This document shows, piece after piece, positions 8,437 through 17,832 of a DNA stretch of 45,700 nt. The stretch is taken from NCBI GenBank assembly GCA_024693285.1, contig JAILLE010000019.1, positions 1 to 45,700 on the forward strand, given 5' to 3'. Position numbers and translations under genes: made by a program. Source of the stretch: Bacteroidales bacterium. Its GTDB lineage: Bacteria > Bacteroidota > Bacteroidia > Bacteroidales > UBA932. The notes below the pieces were generated by a model. That model ran no database searches. It was not told the DNA's origin and was given only the letters and a program-made list of their open reading frames with translations. The number at the start of each line of letters is the position of its first letter. The stretch's first letter is position 1.

Positions 8437-10830
8437 ATGAAAAGATCGATTATCCTAGCGATAGCCACGCTTTTATTTGCGTCCGGTTTCGCCACTATGG
8501 CTCAGGACAAGATATCGTTGAACGGCACCTGGAACCTGGAGTTTTGGGAACAGGAAGAGCAAGCCGTGACAGATCCGGCTGAAGTGGCTTCTTTGAAGAC
8601 CACCAAACTTTCAGCCACTGTTCCAGGCAACGTGGAACTGGATCTTCTGGCAGCCGGGATGATCAAGAATCCGGAAATAGGGAACAACATCTATGATTTG
8701 CGGAAATACGAATTCTGCCAGTGGATGTACAGCAAGTCGTTCACTGCTCCGGAAATAGCTAAGAATCAGAAATATATTCTTGATTTTGAGGGAATAGATT
8801 GCTTGGCTGACATCTGGCTTAACGGAGAGAAGGTCGGATCCACCGAGGACGCCCTAATAGCTCATAAATTCGATGTCACCGGAAAGGTAAAGGCAGGGGA
8901 TAACTTGCTTCAAGTCATTATTCGATCCGCTGTCCTCGAGGCTCAGAACTATCTTGTCGGGACCTACAGTTTCCGTCACTACACCGAATCTGTCTGGATC
9001 CGAAAGCCTCGTCACTGCTACGGTTGGGACATAATGCCCAGGTTGGTCAGCGCCGGTCTGTGGAGAGATGTCTCTTTGAATATTCAGAACCCGGTCAGTA
9101 TCAGCGATGTGCATTGGGTCACGGTGGATACGAACCCTACTACGGGCGAAGTCTCGGCTTTTGTGGACATCCAGATCAAGTACCCCGCTTCAAAGATTGA
9201 TAAAGTGAAACTTAACGTCAAGCTGGAGAGGAACGGAAAGGTGGCTTATGAAGATGAACGTTTACTTCCCACGTACGCCTGGAGGACAGAGTTCACTTTG
9301 GATAAAGCCGACTTGTGGTGGCCGAAGGGTTATGGAGAGCCCGCCTTGTACGACGGAACCCTGACCTTGATCGATGAGGACGGGACAGTCCTGGCATCTG
9401 ATACCCGAAAAGTGGGCTTCAGGACGGTGAGGTTGGATCGGAGCGAGATGATCGATGAGAATGGTGAAGGTGAGTTCTGCTTCTACGTCAATGGAGAGAG
9501 GATTTATGTCCGAGGAACTAACTGGGTGCCTCTTGATGGTTTCCATAGCCGTGACGCCAAATGGGTGGACAGCACCTTGGACATGGTTGTGGATCTTAAC
9601 TGCAATATGATCCGCTGCTGGGGTGGTAATGTCTATGAGGACACTCCTTTCTACGACCGTTGTGACCGAGAGGGGATCATGGTCTGGCAGGATTTCTCGA
9701 TGGCTGGAATAATATATCCCCAAGACGCCTCCTTCGTCTCGAAACTCCGCGATGAGATCAAACAGGTTGTCCTGAAGTTCAGGAGCCATCCTTCTTTGGC
9801 ACTATGGTCTGGCAACAATGAGAATGATAATTCCTTGCTTTGGACTTTGCCTACTTTCCATATTGATCCGAACAAGGATGTGATCAGCCGTAAGATGATT
9901 CCGGAGGTTTTGTACGAGTTCGATCCCACGAGGCCGTATCTCCCGAGTTCCCCGTATTTCAGCGAAGAGGCATTCAAAAACGGTTGCCAGCGTTCAGATC
10001 TTCCTCAGGATCATCTCTGGGGTCCCCGCGGCTACTATAAGGATCCGTTCTACAAGGAAGCCAAGGCGATATTCGTGAGCGAGATCGGCTATCATGGCGC
10101 TCCTAACAAGGAATCCATCGAGAAGATGTTCACCAAGGATTGCCAATACCCTTGGACAAAGGACGGCGAGTGGAACAAGGAGTGGCTGACCAAATCAGTC
10201 CGACCGATACCATTCTTTGATGAGTTCGTGGGAAGGAACGAATTGATGACCAAGCAGATAAATCTATTGTTCGGCTTCCGTCCCAAGACTCTTGACGACT
10301 TTGTGATGGCTTCGCAAAGCACCCAGGCGGAGGCGATGAAGTATTTCGTGGAGAAGTTCAGGGGCGCGAAGTTCGACCGTACCGGCATGATCTGGTGGAA
10401 CGTGCGTGACGGCTGGCCGATAGTCTCGGATGCCATCGTGGATTACTACAACTCCAAGAAGTTGGCATACAACTATCTTTGGAACGCCCAGAGGACCGTC
10501 TGTGTACTCATTAACGATGAGGAGGATGGTGTGCTTCCTCTCAAGGCCGTCAACGACTCCATGGAGTCGGCTGACGGCAAGGTGAAGGTGACCGATGTCG
10601 TGAGCGGCAAGGTTGTCTATAATGGTAAGTTCAGCGTTGGAGCGAACGACCGGTCCCTTGTGGCTGGTCTGCCAATCCCTGAGGGTCAAGGAGTTCTGCT
10701 CATCGAATATGAGACCGGTGGCCGGAAATACAAGAACCACTACCTCTATGGAGAGCCTCCATTCGACTTCGGCAAGTATAAGACTTGGATGAAAGACGCG
10801 GGAATAATTATTCCAGGATCAGCTCGGTAA
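8437..10830 (+). CDS. Glycoside hydrolase family 2, beta-mannosidase-like
   Basis: Secreted 797-residue exo-glycosidase with a signal peptide (cleavage probably after FATMAQ). The N-terminal jelly-roll (LNGTWNLEFWEQE, VPGNVELDLLAAG), two immunoglobulin-like domains and the TIM-barrel core follow the GH2 order. The acid/base Glu is E462 in the WSGNNEN motif and the nucleophile is E549 in FVSEIGYHG, both intact. The NNEN and SEIG contexts fit beta-mannosidases better than beta-galactosidases, but exo-beta-glucosaminidase or related activities cannot be ruled out. It is the last gene of the 1775-10830 operon, 5 bases after uvrC. Its last 23 bases overlap, in convergent orientation, the end of a broken minus-strand frame. 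Confidence 0.87.
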   Translation: MKRSIILAIATLLFASGFATMAQDKISLNGTWNLEFWEQEEQAVTDPAEVASLKTTKLSATVPGNVELDLLAAGMIKNPEIGNNIYDLRKYEFCQWMYSKSFTAPEIAKNQKYILDFEGIDCLADIWLNGEKVGSTEDALIAHKFDVTGKVKAGDNLLQVIIRSAVLEAQNYLVGTYSFRHYTESVWIRKPRHCYGWDIMPRLVSAGLWRDVSLNIQNPVSISDVHWVTVDTNPTTGEVSAFVDIQIKYPASKIDKVKLNVKLERNGKVAYEDERLLPTYAWRTEFTLDKADLWWPKGYGEPALYDGTLTLIDEDGTVLASDTRKVGFRTVRLDRSEMIDENGEGEFCFYVNGERIYVRGTNWVPLDGFHSRDAKWVDSTLDMVVDLNCNMIRCWGGNVYEDTPFYDRCDREGIMVWQDFSMAGIIYPQDASFVSKLRDEIKQVVLKFRSHPSLALWSGNNENDNSLLWTLPTFHIDPNKDVISRKMIPEVLYEFDPTRPYLPSSPYFSEEAFKNGCQRSDLPQDHLWGPRGYYKDPFYKEAKAIFVSEIGYHGAPNKESIEKMFTKDCQYPWTKDGEWNKEWLTKSVRPIPFFDEFVGRNELMTKQINLLFGFRPKTLDDFVMASQSTQAEAMKYFVEKFRGAKFDRTGMIWWNVRDGWPIVSDAIVDYYNSKKLAYNYLWNAQRTVCVLINDEEDGVLPLKAVNDSMESADGKVKVTDVVSGKVVYNGKFSVGANDRSLVAGLPIPEGQGVLLIEYETGGRKYKNHYLYGEPPFDFGKYKTWMKDAGIIIPGSAR

Positions 10831-11083
10831 AAGACCAGGCGTCCTGGACCTGGAAATCCTCTTTCATTGAAGGATCATAATCTTTGATTTTCAGAACCCT
10901 GGCGGCGGGAGAATGGGAAAGGTATTCCATAGCTTTACCAGCGGCCGTAAGGTAAGCTCCTTCTTTCGGGGTGGAGCTTTGGAATATTCCTCGGTAGTGA
11001 CAACGAAAGGCTTTTCGTCCCGTGATCCCGCCGCCAGGACATTAATCATCGGCAGAATAGCCGTAAATAAAAGTAAAACTCAC
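10808..11083 (-). pseudogene. Possible frame-broken small secreted-protein gene downstream of dnaE
   Basis: The space between dnaE and GH2 holds two minus-strand frames that read like pieces of one protein. The first (about 11081 down to 10985) gives a hydrophobic leader (VLLLFTAILPMINVLAAG) then SRDEKPFVVTTEEY. The second (about 10990 down to the TAA at 10808-10810) gives GIFQSSTPKEGAYLTAAGKA and continues through KIKDYDPSMKEDFQ to AWSFTELILE-stop. The join near 10985 would need a one-base shift, and the first frame has no normal start codon next to its leader (a TGA precedes it). I do not recognise the family. It could instead be chance open frames in 260 bases; moderate to low confidence. 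Confidence 0.35.
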
Positions 11084-11090
11084 CCATGAA

Positions 11091-14000
11091 TCATCTCAGC
11101 ACCGGGGAACATTTTACGCCCATAAGCTTGAGAGATGAGACAAACTCTGACGTCACGGCCACCTGGAACTTTGTGGAGTGGAACTCGATGTTGTACTTGG
11201 TGACCGGATCGTAAAGGTACATCTTCAGGGGAGTCTTGCCCTTGTTGGCCTTCACCAGACTCACAAGCTCGCTGCGGAATTTCTCTGTCAGCATCGGGGT
11301 TGTAAGGCTGATCGAGAAGGCGGAAAGCTTGCTTTCATTGATATTGCCCAAGAGGGATATAGCATTGATTTTTAGCGCATAAGGTGATGTTTTCCCTTGA
11401 GCCCTCTCTTCCGGTTTGACGTAGAACTTCTCGGTGATCTCAGCTTCAATGTAGAGGCTGGCGTGAGGTTGGAGGTATCTCATGAATGTCTCATAGTCCT
11501 TGCCGAACAGGGATAATTCATAGGAGCCGCTATAGTCCTCCAGTTTGGTCCTGGAATATGGTTTACCAGTCCTGGTGGTCAAGTTCGCTGTCTCTGTCAC
11601 AAGACCAGCCACAGCCACCTTCATCTTCTTCTTATCTTTCTCGCATTCGGCAATGAGGTTGTCCAATGTCGCCAGATCCTGATTGGTGAAGGTCTCCATC
11701 TCGAAGGCATATTTCTCAAGCGGATGAGAAGAAATGTACATCCCCACGTATTCCTTCTCCTTCTGAAGGATCTCCAATTCGTCGTCTTTTTCAATGTTGG
11801 CGGGAATCTCCGGACGGACCGGTTTCATCTCATCCATGCCGCCAAACAAGGACGCTCCCGAGTCTACGGTGTCTTGGCTATACAAAACGGCATAGCGAGC
11901 CAGTTCGTCGATGAAGAAGTTACCGTTCTTGCAAGGGGAGAAGAATTGGCGGCGTTTGATCTTGAAAGAGTCGAACGCTCCGGAATATACCAGGCACTCA
12001 AGCGCCTTACGGTTCAGGACACCGTCCATTCGCTCAACGAAATCGAAAATGTCCTTGTAGGGACCGCCGGTCTCCCTGCCTGCTATAATCGCATCTGCGA
12101 CATTGGTGCCGAAACCTTTTATTCCTTTCAGGCCGAAGCGGATATTGCCTTCCTTATTGACCGTGAAATGGGAATATGACTCATTGACATCAGGGTTCCT
12201 CACCCTTATCTTGTGGGCCTTGCAGTCGGCAAGGATGTTCCTGATCTCACCAGTGTTTCCAAGATTGCAGGAAAGGTTAGCGGCAAAGAACTCGGCCGGA
12301 TAATGACACTTGAGCCATCCGGTCTGGTAAGATACCCAGGCATAGCAGGTAGCGTGGGATTTGTTGAAGGCATATTGAGCGAACTTCTCCCAGTCTTTCC
12401 ATATCTTGTCCAGTGTCTTTTCCGGGTGGCCGTTGGCCATTCCCCCGGTCATGAACTTGTCCTTGAGCTCGTTCAGGATAGCGATCTGCTTCTTTCCCAT
12501 CGCCTTTCGCAGCTTGTCCGCCTCACCTTTTGTGAATCCGGCGAGCTTCTGGGACAAAAGCATCACCTGCTCCTGGTAGACCGTGACCCCGTAAGTGTCC
12601 TTGAGGAATTCTTCCATCTCGGGCAGGTCGTATTCGATCTTTTCCGTACCCAGTTTCCTGTTAACGAAGTTGGGGATGTAGTCCATGGGTCCCGGCCTGT
12701 AGAGGGCGTTCATAGCGATCAAGTCCTCGAAACGCTCCGGATGAAGCCTCTGGAGCCACTGTTTCATTCCCGGAGACTCAAACTGGAACACGCTATCGGT
12801 GTCGCCCCGGCTATATAGCTCGTAAGTGGGCTTGTCGTTAATGTCAATCGCCTCTATGTCAATATCTTCCCCAAATCGAAGCTTTATATTGTCAAGGCAC
12901 TTATGAATAATTGTCAAGGTATTCAGCCCAAGGAAGTCCATCTTGAGCATACCCACATCCTCGATGTAATGGCCGTCATACTGGCTTGTCCAGACCCATT
13001 CACCGGTTTCCTTATCTTGGGATAAGCAGATGGGAATATAATCAGTAAGCCTTCCCCGGCCGATAATCGTGGCACAGGCGTGCATACCGACTTGCCTTAT
13101 ACATCCCTCAAGCTTCAAGGCGAATTTCAGCACATCCTTGACTTGGTCAGAGCCATTTGCCAGAAGGTCTTTAAACTCAGGAACAAGACGGTAGCAGTTT
13201 TTGAGGGTAATCTTGACATCAGTGTCCTCCATACCCTTTTGGAACATCTTTCCGTCCCTTTCGAAAGACTTGAATCCAGGCTTCAACTCGTCCAGTTTCG
13301 GATTGAATGGATATTCCTTCTCCACCTTCTCGCTCAGACGGTCTGGAACCAGGCTGGAAAGATGGTTGGACTCGTCCAGTGGCAGGTCACGCACTCTGGC
13401 GACATCTTTTATAGCTCCTTTAGCCAGCATAGTGCCGAAGGTGATGACTCTGGAGACATGGTCCTTGCCATAGGTGTCATCAACATATTTATGGGCGAGA
13501 AACAGGTCCTCGAAATCCACGTCGATATCCGGCATCGAAATACGGTCCGGGTTGAGGAATCGCTCAAACAGGAGTTGGTACTTTATGGGATCCAAATTGG
13601 TGATACCCAAGCAATAAGCGACGGCAGAGCCGGCAGCCGAGCCTCGGCCAGGGCCGACCAGGCTACCTCCTTTACGGCATGCGGCGATATAGTCCTGGAC
13701 AATCAAGAAATAGTCCGGAAAGCCCATGCGGCAAATGGTCTTCAACTCGAAATCAAGTCTTTCCTGCTGCTCCTCGGTGAGTGTCTCGCCATACCGTCTC
13801 TTGGCGCCAAGATAAGTCAGATGGCAGAGATAGGCGACAGAACGGCAGAACTCGTCACCTCTGTAATTACCCTTCTTGTCATTCCTGCCGGCGTCGATCA
13901 CTTCCTTATACTTCTCGAGATATGAGTCAATATCAGAAAGGAATCCTGGATCGATATTATATTTCGGGAGCACATTGTCCCTGTCAATGCTGTAGACCTC

Positions 14001-14864
14001 GACTTTATCAGCGATCTCAAGGGTGTTGGCCAACACTTCCGGATGATCGGGGAACAGGGCCGCCATCTCCTCCTCGCTCTTGAGATATTCCTGTTGTGTG
14101 TAATGTAGACGAGGCTCCTCGAATATTTTCTTGCCGGTGTTGAGGCAGATCAGGTGGTCATGGGCCGGACCATCCTCCTTGTCCACGAAATGCACGTCAT
14201 TCGTGGCCACGACCTTGACCCCCATCTCTTCAGCCAACTTGAATATTCCGGCATTGCTTATCTGCTGTTGCTCAAATACTTCCAGTGACAAGCCCGGTAC
14301 CTCTGTCTTATGAAGCATGACTTCGAGATAGTAGTCATCTCCAAAGACCTTCTTGTGCCACTCGATGGCTTTCCTGGCGGCATCCATGTTGCCCGACACT
14401 ATGTCTTTGGGAATCTCTCCGGCAAGGCAAGCCGAGCAGCAGATCAAGTTGTCATGGTATTTCTCGATAATCTCATGGCTGACTCTGGGTTTCCCGTAAT
14501 AGAGTCCTTCGATATGTCCGAGGGAGACTATATTAGAGAGGTTCTTGTATCCTTGGATATTCTTGGCCAGAAGAATCAGATGGTAGTAGGCACGATGCTC
14601 GGTGTCTTTCAGCTTCGGATCGTAATGCCTTGTCACATAGACCTCGCAACCGATGATCGGCTTGACTTTGTACTCCTTTGTCTCCTTGTCCCGATGCTTG
14701 TCGGCGAACTTGAAGAACTCCTTGACACCATACATGTTGCCATGGTCGGTGATGGCCAGGGCGGGCATGCCCATGGCTTCGGCACGGTCAAACAAGGTCG
14801 CTATCGACGAGAATCCGTCGAGGATGGAATATTGGGTGTGGACGTGAAGATGTACAAAGGACAT
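11091..14864 (-). CDS. dnaE: DNA polymerase III subunit alpha
   Basis: Catalytic alpha subunit of the replicative polymerase, 1257 residues, a normal length for Bacteroidota DnaE. The N-terminal PHP domain starts at the first residues (FVHLHVHTQYSILDG, later AITDHGNMYG). The polymerase palm holds GPGRGSAAGS and the catalytic PDIDVDFED motif near residue 447; finger-domain and helix-hairpin-helix segments follow (FGLKGIKGFG, about residue 900), then a C-terminal OB-fold (KMKVAVAGLVTE, about 1070-1150). Start ATG 14862-14864 is 22 bases downstream of a consensus Bacteroidetes promoter. It is transcribed divergently from the YtxH-like cluster. Confidence 0.98.
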   Translation of the reverse strand: MSFVHLHVHTQYSILDGFSSIATLFDRAEAMGMPALAITDHGNMYGVKEFFKFADKHRDKETKEYKVKPIIGCEVYVTRHYDPKLKDTEHRAYYHLILLAKNIQGYKNLSNIVSLGHIEGLYYGKPRVSHEIIEKYHDNLICCSACLAGEIPKDIVSGNMDAARKAIEWHKKVFGDDYYLEVMLHKTEVPGLSLEVFEQQQISNAGIFKLAEEMGVKVVATNDVHFVDKEDGPAHDHLICLNTGKKIFEEPRLHYTQQEYLKSEEEMAALFPDHPEVLANTLEIADKVEVYSIDRDNVLPKYNIDPGFLSDIDSYLEKYKEVIDAGRNDKKGNYRGDEFCRSVAYLCHLTYLGAKRRYGETLTEEQQERLDFELKTICRMGFPDYFLIVQDYIAACRKGGSLVGPGRGSAAGSAVAYCLGITNLDPIKYQLLFERFLNPDRISMPDIDVDFEDLFLAHKYVDDTYGKDHVSRVITFGTMLAKGAIKDVARVRDLPLDESNHLSSLVPDRLSEKVEKEYPFNPKLDELKPGFKSFERDGKMFQKGMEDTDVKITLKNCYRLVPEFKDLLANGSDQVKDVLKFALKLEGCIRQVGMHACATIIGRGRLTDYIPICLSQDKETGEWVWTSQYDGHYIEDVGMLKMDFLGLNTLTIIHKCLDNIKLRFGEDIDIEAIDINDKPTYELYSRGDTDSVFQFESPGMKQWLQRLHPERFEDLIAMNALYRPGPMDYIPNFVNRKLGTEKIEYDLPEMEEFLKDTYGVTVYQEQVMLLSQKLAGFTKGEADKLRKAMGKKQIAILNELKDKFMTGGMANGHPEKTLDKIWKDWEKFAQYAFNKSHATCYAWVSYQTGWLKCHYPAEFFAANLSCNLGNTGEIRNILADCKAHKIRVRNPDVNESYSHFTVNKEGNIRFGLKGIKGFGTNVADAIIAGRETGGPYKDIFDFVERMDGVLNRKALECLVYSGAFDSFKIKRRQFFSPCKNGNFFIDELARYAVLYSQDTVDSGASLFGGMDEMKPVRPEIPANIEKDDELEILQKEKEYVGMYISSHPLEKYAFEMETFTNQDLATLDNLIAECEKDKKKMKVAVAGLVTETANLTTRTGKPYSRTKLEDYSGSYELSLFGKDYETFMRYLQPHASLYIEAEITEKFYVKPEERAQGKTSPYALKINAISLLGNINESKLSAFSISLTTPMLTEKFRSELVSLVKANKGKTPLKMYLYDPVTKYNIEFHSTKFQVAVTSEFVSSLKLMGVKCSPVLR

Positions 14865-14885
14865 TTGAAGGCATTTTGTGTCTTA

Positions 14886-14916
14886 CAAATATACCCAAAA
14901 TGACATATCGTTCAAA
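14886..14916 (-). promoter_or_regulatory. Consensus Bacteroidetes promoter of dnaE
   Basis: On the minus strand, TTTG (plus coordinates 14913-14916) is followed after 19 bases by TATATTTG (14886-14893), an exact match to TAnnTTTG. The predicted leader before the dnaE ATG is short, roughly 15 bases. Confidence 0.75.
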
Positions 14917-14948
14917 GCTTGGTCTGATAAAAAGTTATCAACATCGGC

Positions 14949-14980
14949 TTTGGCTTGTTATTTGGTATTTGCTATATTTG
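14949..14980 (+). promoter_or_regulatory. Consensus Bacteroidetes promoter of the YtxH-like cluster
   Basis: TTTG at 14949-14952, 20-base spacer, then TATATTTG at 14973-14980. Both boxes match the housekeeping sigma consensus of Bacteroidota exactly. The ATG of the first cluster gene follows 30 bases later. Confidence 0.8.
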
Positions 14981-15010
14981 TAAATGCCAAAACATTAAAC
15001 ATTCATAGTT

Positions 15011-15418
15011 ATGAAAGGTGATTCATTTTTCGCTTTGATTGCCGGGGCTGCCGCCGGGCTGACCCTGGGATTGTTGTTCGCTCCGGAGAAAGGTGAGGAG
15101 ACACGCCGCAAGGTGAAAGTCGCCGCTGCCGAAGGTTGGGATGAGTTTATGGATGCCGCTGACGAAGGTCTAGACAGGGCCAAGGAGTCTTTTGAAGATA
15201 TCAAGGAAGGTGCCGAAAGCGCCACTACAAGGCTCCGCGCGAGGGCAAGGCTTGCCCGCAGGGACCTCAAGGACCTGAAAGCCACCCTGACCGATCAGGC
15301 AACTGATCTTAAAGAGGAAGCTCGTCTGAGAATCCTCGCGCAATTGGATAAGCTTGAGAAAGCCCTTTCAAAGGATCCTGATGAGACAGAGGATCATTGG
15401 AATGAGGAAGACGCTTAA
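15011..15418 (+). CDS. YtxH-like envelope-associated protein
   Basis: Small 135-residue protein with one N-terminal hydrophobic, Gly/Ala-rich segment (FFALIAGAAAGLTLGLLFAP, about residues 6-25) followed by the EKGEETRRKVK element and a long charged amphipathic helix, the layout of the YtxH family of general-stress proteins. The C-terminus (residues about 85-135) is predicted coiled coil and very acidic at the end. Function is unknown in the family; anchoring at the inner membrane with a cytoplasmic or periplasmic helical tail is likely. It heads a cluster with a holin-like membrane protein 3 bases downstream and a small basic protein after it. Confidence 0.75.
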   Translation: MKGDSFFALIAGAAAGLTLGLLFAPEKGEETRRKVKVAAAEGWDEFMDAADEGLDRAKESFEDIKEGAESATTRLRARARLARRDLKDLKATLTDQATDLKEEARLRILAQLDKLEKALSKDPDETEDHWNEEDA

Positions 15419-15421
15419 GTC

Positions 15422-15772
15422 ATGAGCGATTTCACAAAACCCGTTGAGGAACTCGGTGAGAATGCTTCCGAATATATAGACCTTCGGATCGCCGAGTTGA
15501 AATTAGGGGCGGTCAAAGGCCTGTCCGTGACATTGAGCAAGCTCCTTTACATCCTGCTTGTGCTGTTCGTCGTGTCCGTGATCCTTATTGCCATAGCTTT
15601 CGGTGGGGTCATGTGGATAGGTGAGTTGATCGGCAGTTACGCCGGAGGCGCCGCTATAATCGCAGGCTTTTTCATCATAGTGCTCGGAGTGCTGTTCCTT
15701 CTAAGGAAAAGGCTCTTTAGGAACACTTTCGTGCCGCTTTTCGTGAATCTCTTCTTTGAGGAAGACAAATAG
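15422..15772 (+). CDS. Holin-X/phage_holin_3_6-like small membrane protein
   Basis: A 116-residue protein with an N-terminal amphipathic stretch (EYIDLRIAELKLGAVKGLSV) and two strongly hydrophobic segments at about residues 40-65 and 72-95, ending in RKRLFRNTFVPLFVNLFFEED. This is the layout of the putative actinobacterial holin-X superfamily protein, which in Bacteroidota is regularly found next to YtxH-like genes and is not a phage lysis protein. It lies 3 bases after the YtxH gene and 9 bases before the next one. Role unknown; probably membrane-stress related. Confidence 0.7.
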   Translation: MSDFTKPVEELGENASEYIDLRIAELKLGAVKGLSVTLSKLLYILLVLFVVSVILIAIAFGGVMWIGELIGSYAGGAAIIAGFFIIVLGVLFLLRKRLFRNTFVPLFVNLFFEEDK

Positions 15773-15781
15773 TCCAAGGCC

Positions 15782-16015
15782 ATGAAATACAAAGATATCA
15801 AGACCATGGACCAGCTGGAGACAGCCCAGAAGCAGGTCAAGAAAAACATCGGAAGTAAAGGCAAGGCTGTACGCCACTCTTTCACTGACATGAAGCAGTC
15901 ATATTCCCCGAGCAACCTGTTGCTCTCGGGATTGAAGTCAGTTTCTTCGTATATTCCTGTGGATCACCTGCTTCTGTCCACAGTCCGTACCATCAGACGT
16001 AAGCTTCTCAAATGA
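15782..16015 (+). CDS. Small conserved hypothetical protein of the YtxH cluster
   Basis: A 77-residue, basic, mostly helical protein with no clear transmembrane segment. It reads MKYKDIKTMDQLETAQKQ at the start and ends TVRTIRRKLLK. I do not recognise a named domain. Its stop codon overlaps the ATG of the aminopeptidase gene (ATGA at 16012-16015), so the two are translationally coupled. Position after the YtxH-like and holin-like genes suggests a shared envelope role. Confidence 0.65.
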   Translation: MKYKDIKTMDQLETAQKQVKKNIGSKGKAVRHSFTDMKQSYSPSNLLLSGLKSVSSYIPVDHLLLSTVRTIRRKLLK

Positions 16016-17832
16016 GATCACGAGTCGAGGCGATCCGGGACATGATGCGTTCCAGAGGCTGGGACGCGGTCGTGTTGACCGGGACAGATCCTCATGTCAG
16101 CGAATATTCGGCGCCACGTTGGCACCAAATCGAGTGGGTCTCCGGCTACACCGGAGAAGGTGAGCTTGTCATCACGGAGGATCATGCCGGACTCTGGACG
16201 GACACTCGCTATTTCATCCAGGCGGAGAGACAACTTCAAGGCACAGGAATCGAGCTTCACAAGACCCGGGTCCAGGATCAGGTTCTTATTCCTGAATGGC
16301 TCAAGACGCGATTCGCCGGCTTCGATGAAGTGGTTATCGCTGTTGACGGGCTGGGTATCAGCGCTACGGAAGTGATAGAAATAAGGGACACTGTCGGGAA
16401 AGACAGGACCGCGATAGCGAATGTCCCGGACTTGCTTTCCAATTTCTGGACGGACAGGCCAGGATATCCCCAAAGCCCTATTATCACTCTCGGAGCCGAG
16501 ACAGTGGGATGGTCCCGCAAACAAAAGATTGTCTGGATCCGGAAGTGGTTGAAAGACAATGGCTGCGATGCTATACTCCTGACGGCATTGGACGAGATCG
16601 CATGGATGCTAAACGTCCGAGGTCAGGATGTGGCTTACAATCCGGTCGTGATGTCATACCTTTTGGTCACATCCGACACAACTCAATGGTTCGTCCGAAA
16701 AGGACCTATTCCTGAGGACGACAACGAGACGGAAGATAGCTTCTATGAGTTGACCGCAAGTGGGGTGAATATCCAGGATTATTCCGACATCGGAATGGCT
16801 CTGGCCGGAATGATCGACGATGATTACATCAAAAAGATATTCATTGATCCATCTTCTTTGAATTATGATCTTTACGGTATCCTGAAAGAGAACTCCTTGC
16901 AGGACAACGTGGTGACAGGAAAATCTCCGGTAGCGCTCCGGAAGTCGGTCAAAAATGAGGTTGAGATAGCAGGTTTGCGTGAGGCCCATCTGGAAGATGG
17001 ACTGGCGATGGAGCGTTTCCTCTATTGGCTGGAGACGATGATTGAGGCCGGAGAGCCTCTTAATGAATATGAGTGCTCGGTCAAGCTTCACGAGTTCCGC
17101 TCCCAGATCGAGGGTTTCCGCGGAGAAAGCTTTGAGACCATTTCAGCCTATGGCCCAAATGCGGCTTTGCCGCACTACGTCACTCCGGAGGATGGTTCCG
17201 CGGAACTGTATGCCAATGGATTATATCTATGTGACTCTGGGGGCCAGTACCTTTTCGGCACCACAGATATAACCAGGACAGTTCCTCTCGGACCTTGTTC
17301 CCAACTTGAAAAGGAAGATTATACTCTTGTGTTGAAGGGGCATATCGCTCTTTCTAAGATTGTGTTCCCGAAGGGCACCGCCGGCTGCCAGATCGATGTC
17401 ATGGCAAGGGCCCCTCTATGGAACTCCAAGAGGAATTTCGGTCATGGGACTGGCCACGGAGTGGGTTTCTACCTCAACGTCCACGAAGGCCCTCAGGAAA
17501 TCCGTCAGAATTTCAACCGTCAGGCTATTCTGCCTGGAATGGTCACTACCGATGAACCAGGAATATACCGGGAAGGCCGTCATGGCATTCGGCATGAGAA
17601 TGTTCTTCTCTGTGTTGACGCCGGTGAGAATGACTTCGGACGCTGGCTTCGTTTCGAGCCTTTGACCCTTTGTCATTTCGACACATCTGTTCTGGTTAAG
17701 GAACTACTTGACGAAGAAGAGATTAAGTGGCTAAATAACTATAACGAGCGGGTTTTCCGGACTCTCTCGCCTCGCCTTCCGTCGGAAATCGCCACATGGC
17801 TCCGACAGAAGACTCTTCCGATTATCAGATAA
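16012..17832 (+). CDS. Aminopeptidase P family (M24) Xaa-Pro aminopeptidase
   Basis: Cytoplasmic metallopeptidase that removes an N-terminal residue preceding proline. At 606 residues it is the long, three-domain type (two creatinase-like N-terminal domains, then the pita-bread domain), with no signal peptide. All five metal ligands are visible: D408 (CDSGGQY), D419 (TTDITRT), H482 (GHGTGHGVGF), E515 (TTDEPGIY) and E529 (RHENVLL). The ATG overlaps the previous stop by ATGA, and its stop codon abuts the convergent EEP gene with no spacer. Confidence 0.95.
   Translation: MRSRVEAIRDMMRSRGWDAVVLTGTDPHVSEYSAPRWHQIEWVSGYTGEGELVITEDHAGLWTDTRYFIQAERQLQGTGIELHKTRVQDQVLIPEWLKTRFAGFDEVVIAVDGLGISATEVIEIRDTVGKDRTAIANVPDLLSNFWTDRPGYPQSPIITLGAETVGWSRKQKIVWIRKWLKDNGCDAILLTALDEIAWMLNVRGQDVAYNPVVMSYLLVTSDTTQWFVRKGPIPEDDNETEDSFYELTASGVNIQDYSDIGMALAGMIDDDYIKKIFIDPSSLNYDLYGILKENSLQDNVVTGKSPVALRKSVKNEVEIAGLREAHLEDGLAMERFLYWLETMIEAGEPLNEYECSVKLHEFRSQIEGFRGESFETISAYGPNAALPHYVTPEDGSAELYANGLYLCDSGGQYLFGTTDITRTVPLGPCSQLEKEDYTLVLKGHIALSKIVFPKGTAGCQIDVMARAPLWNSKRNFGHGTGHGVGFYLNVHEGPQEIRQNFNRQAILPGMVTTDEPGIYREGRHGIRHENVLLCVDAGENDFGRWLRFEPLTLCHFDTSVLVKELLDEEEIKWLNNYNERVFRTLSPRLPSEIATWLRQKTLPIIR

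Noticed and set aside
13080..13925. 281-codon open frame on the plus strand
   Set aside because: Antisense shadow of dnaE, as are the frames at 12213-12818 and 14310-14903.
15422..15772. Holin-like gene as sign of a prophage
   Set aside because: No other phage gene is nearby, and this small membrane family commonly accompanies YtxH-like genes in non-phage loci.
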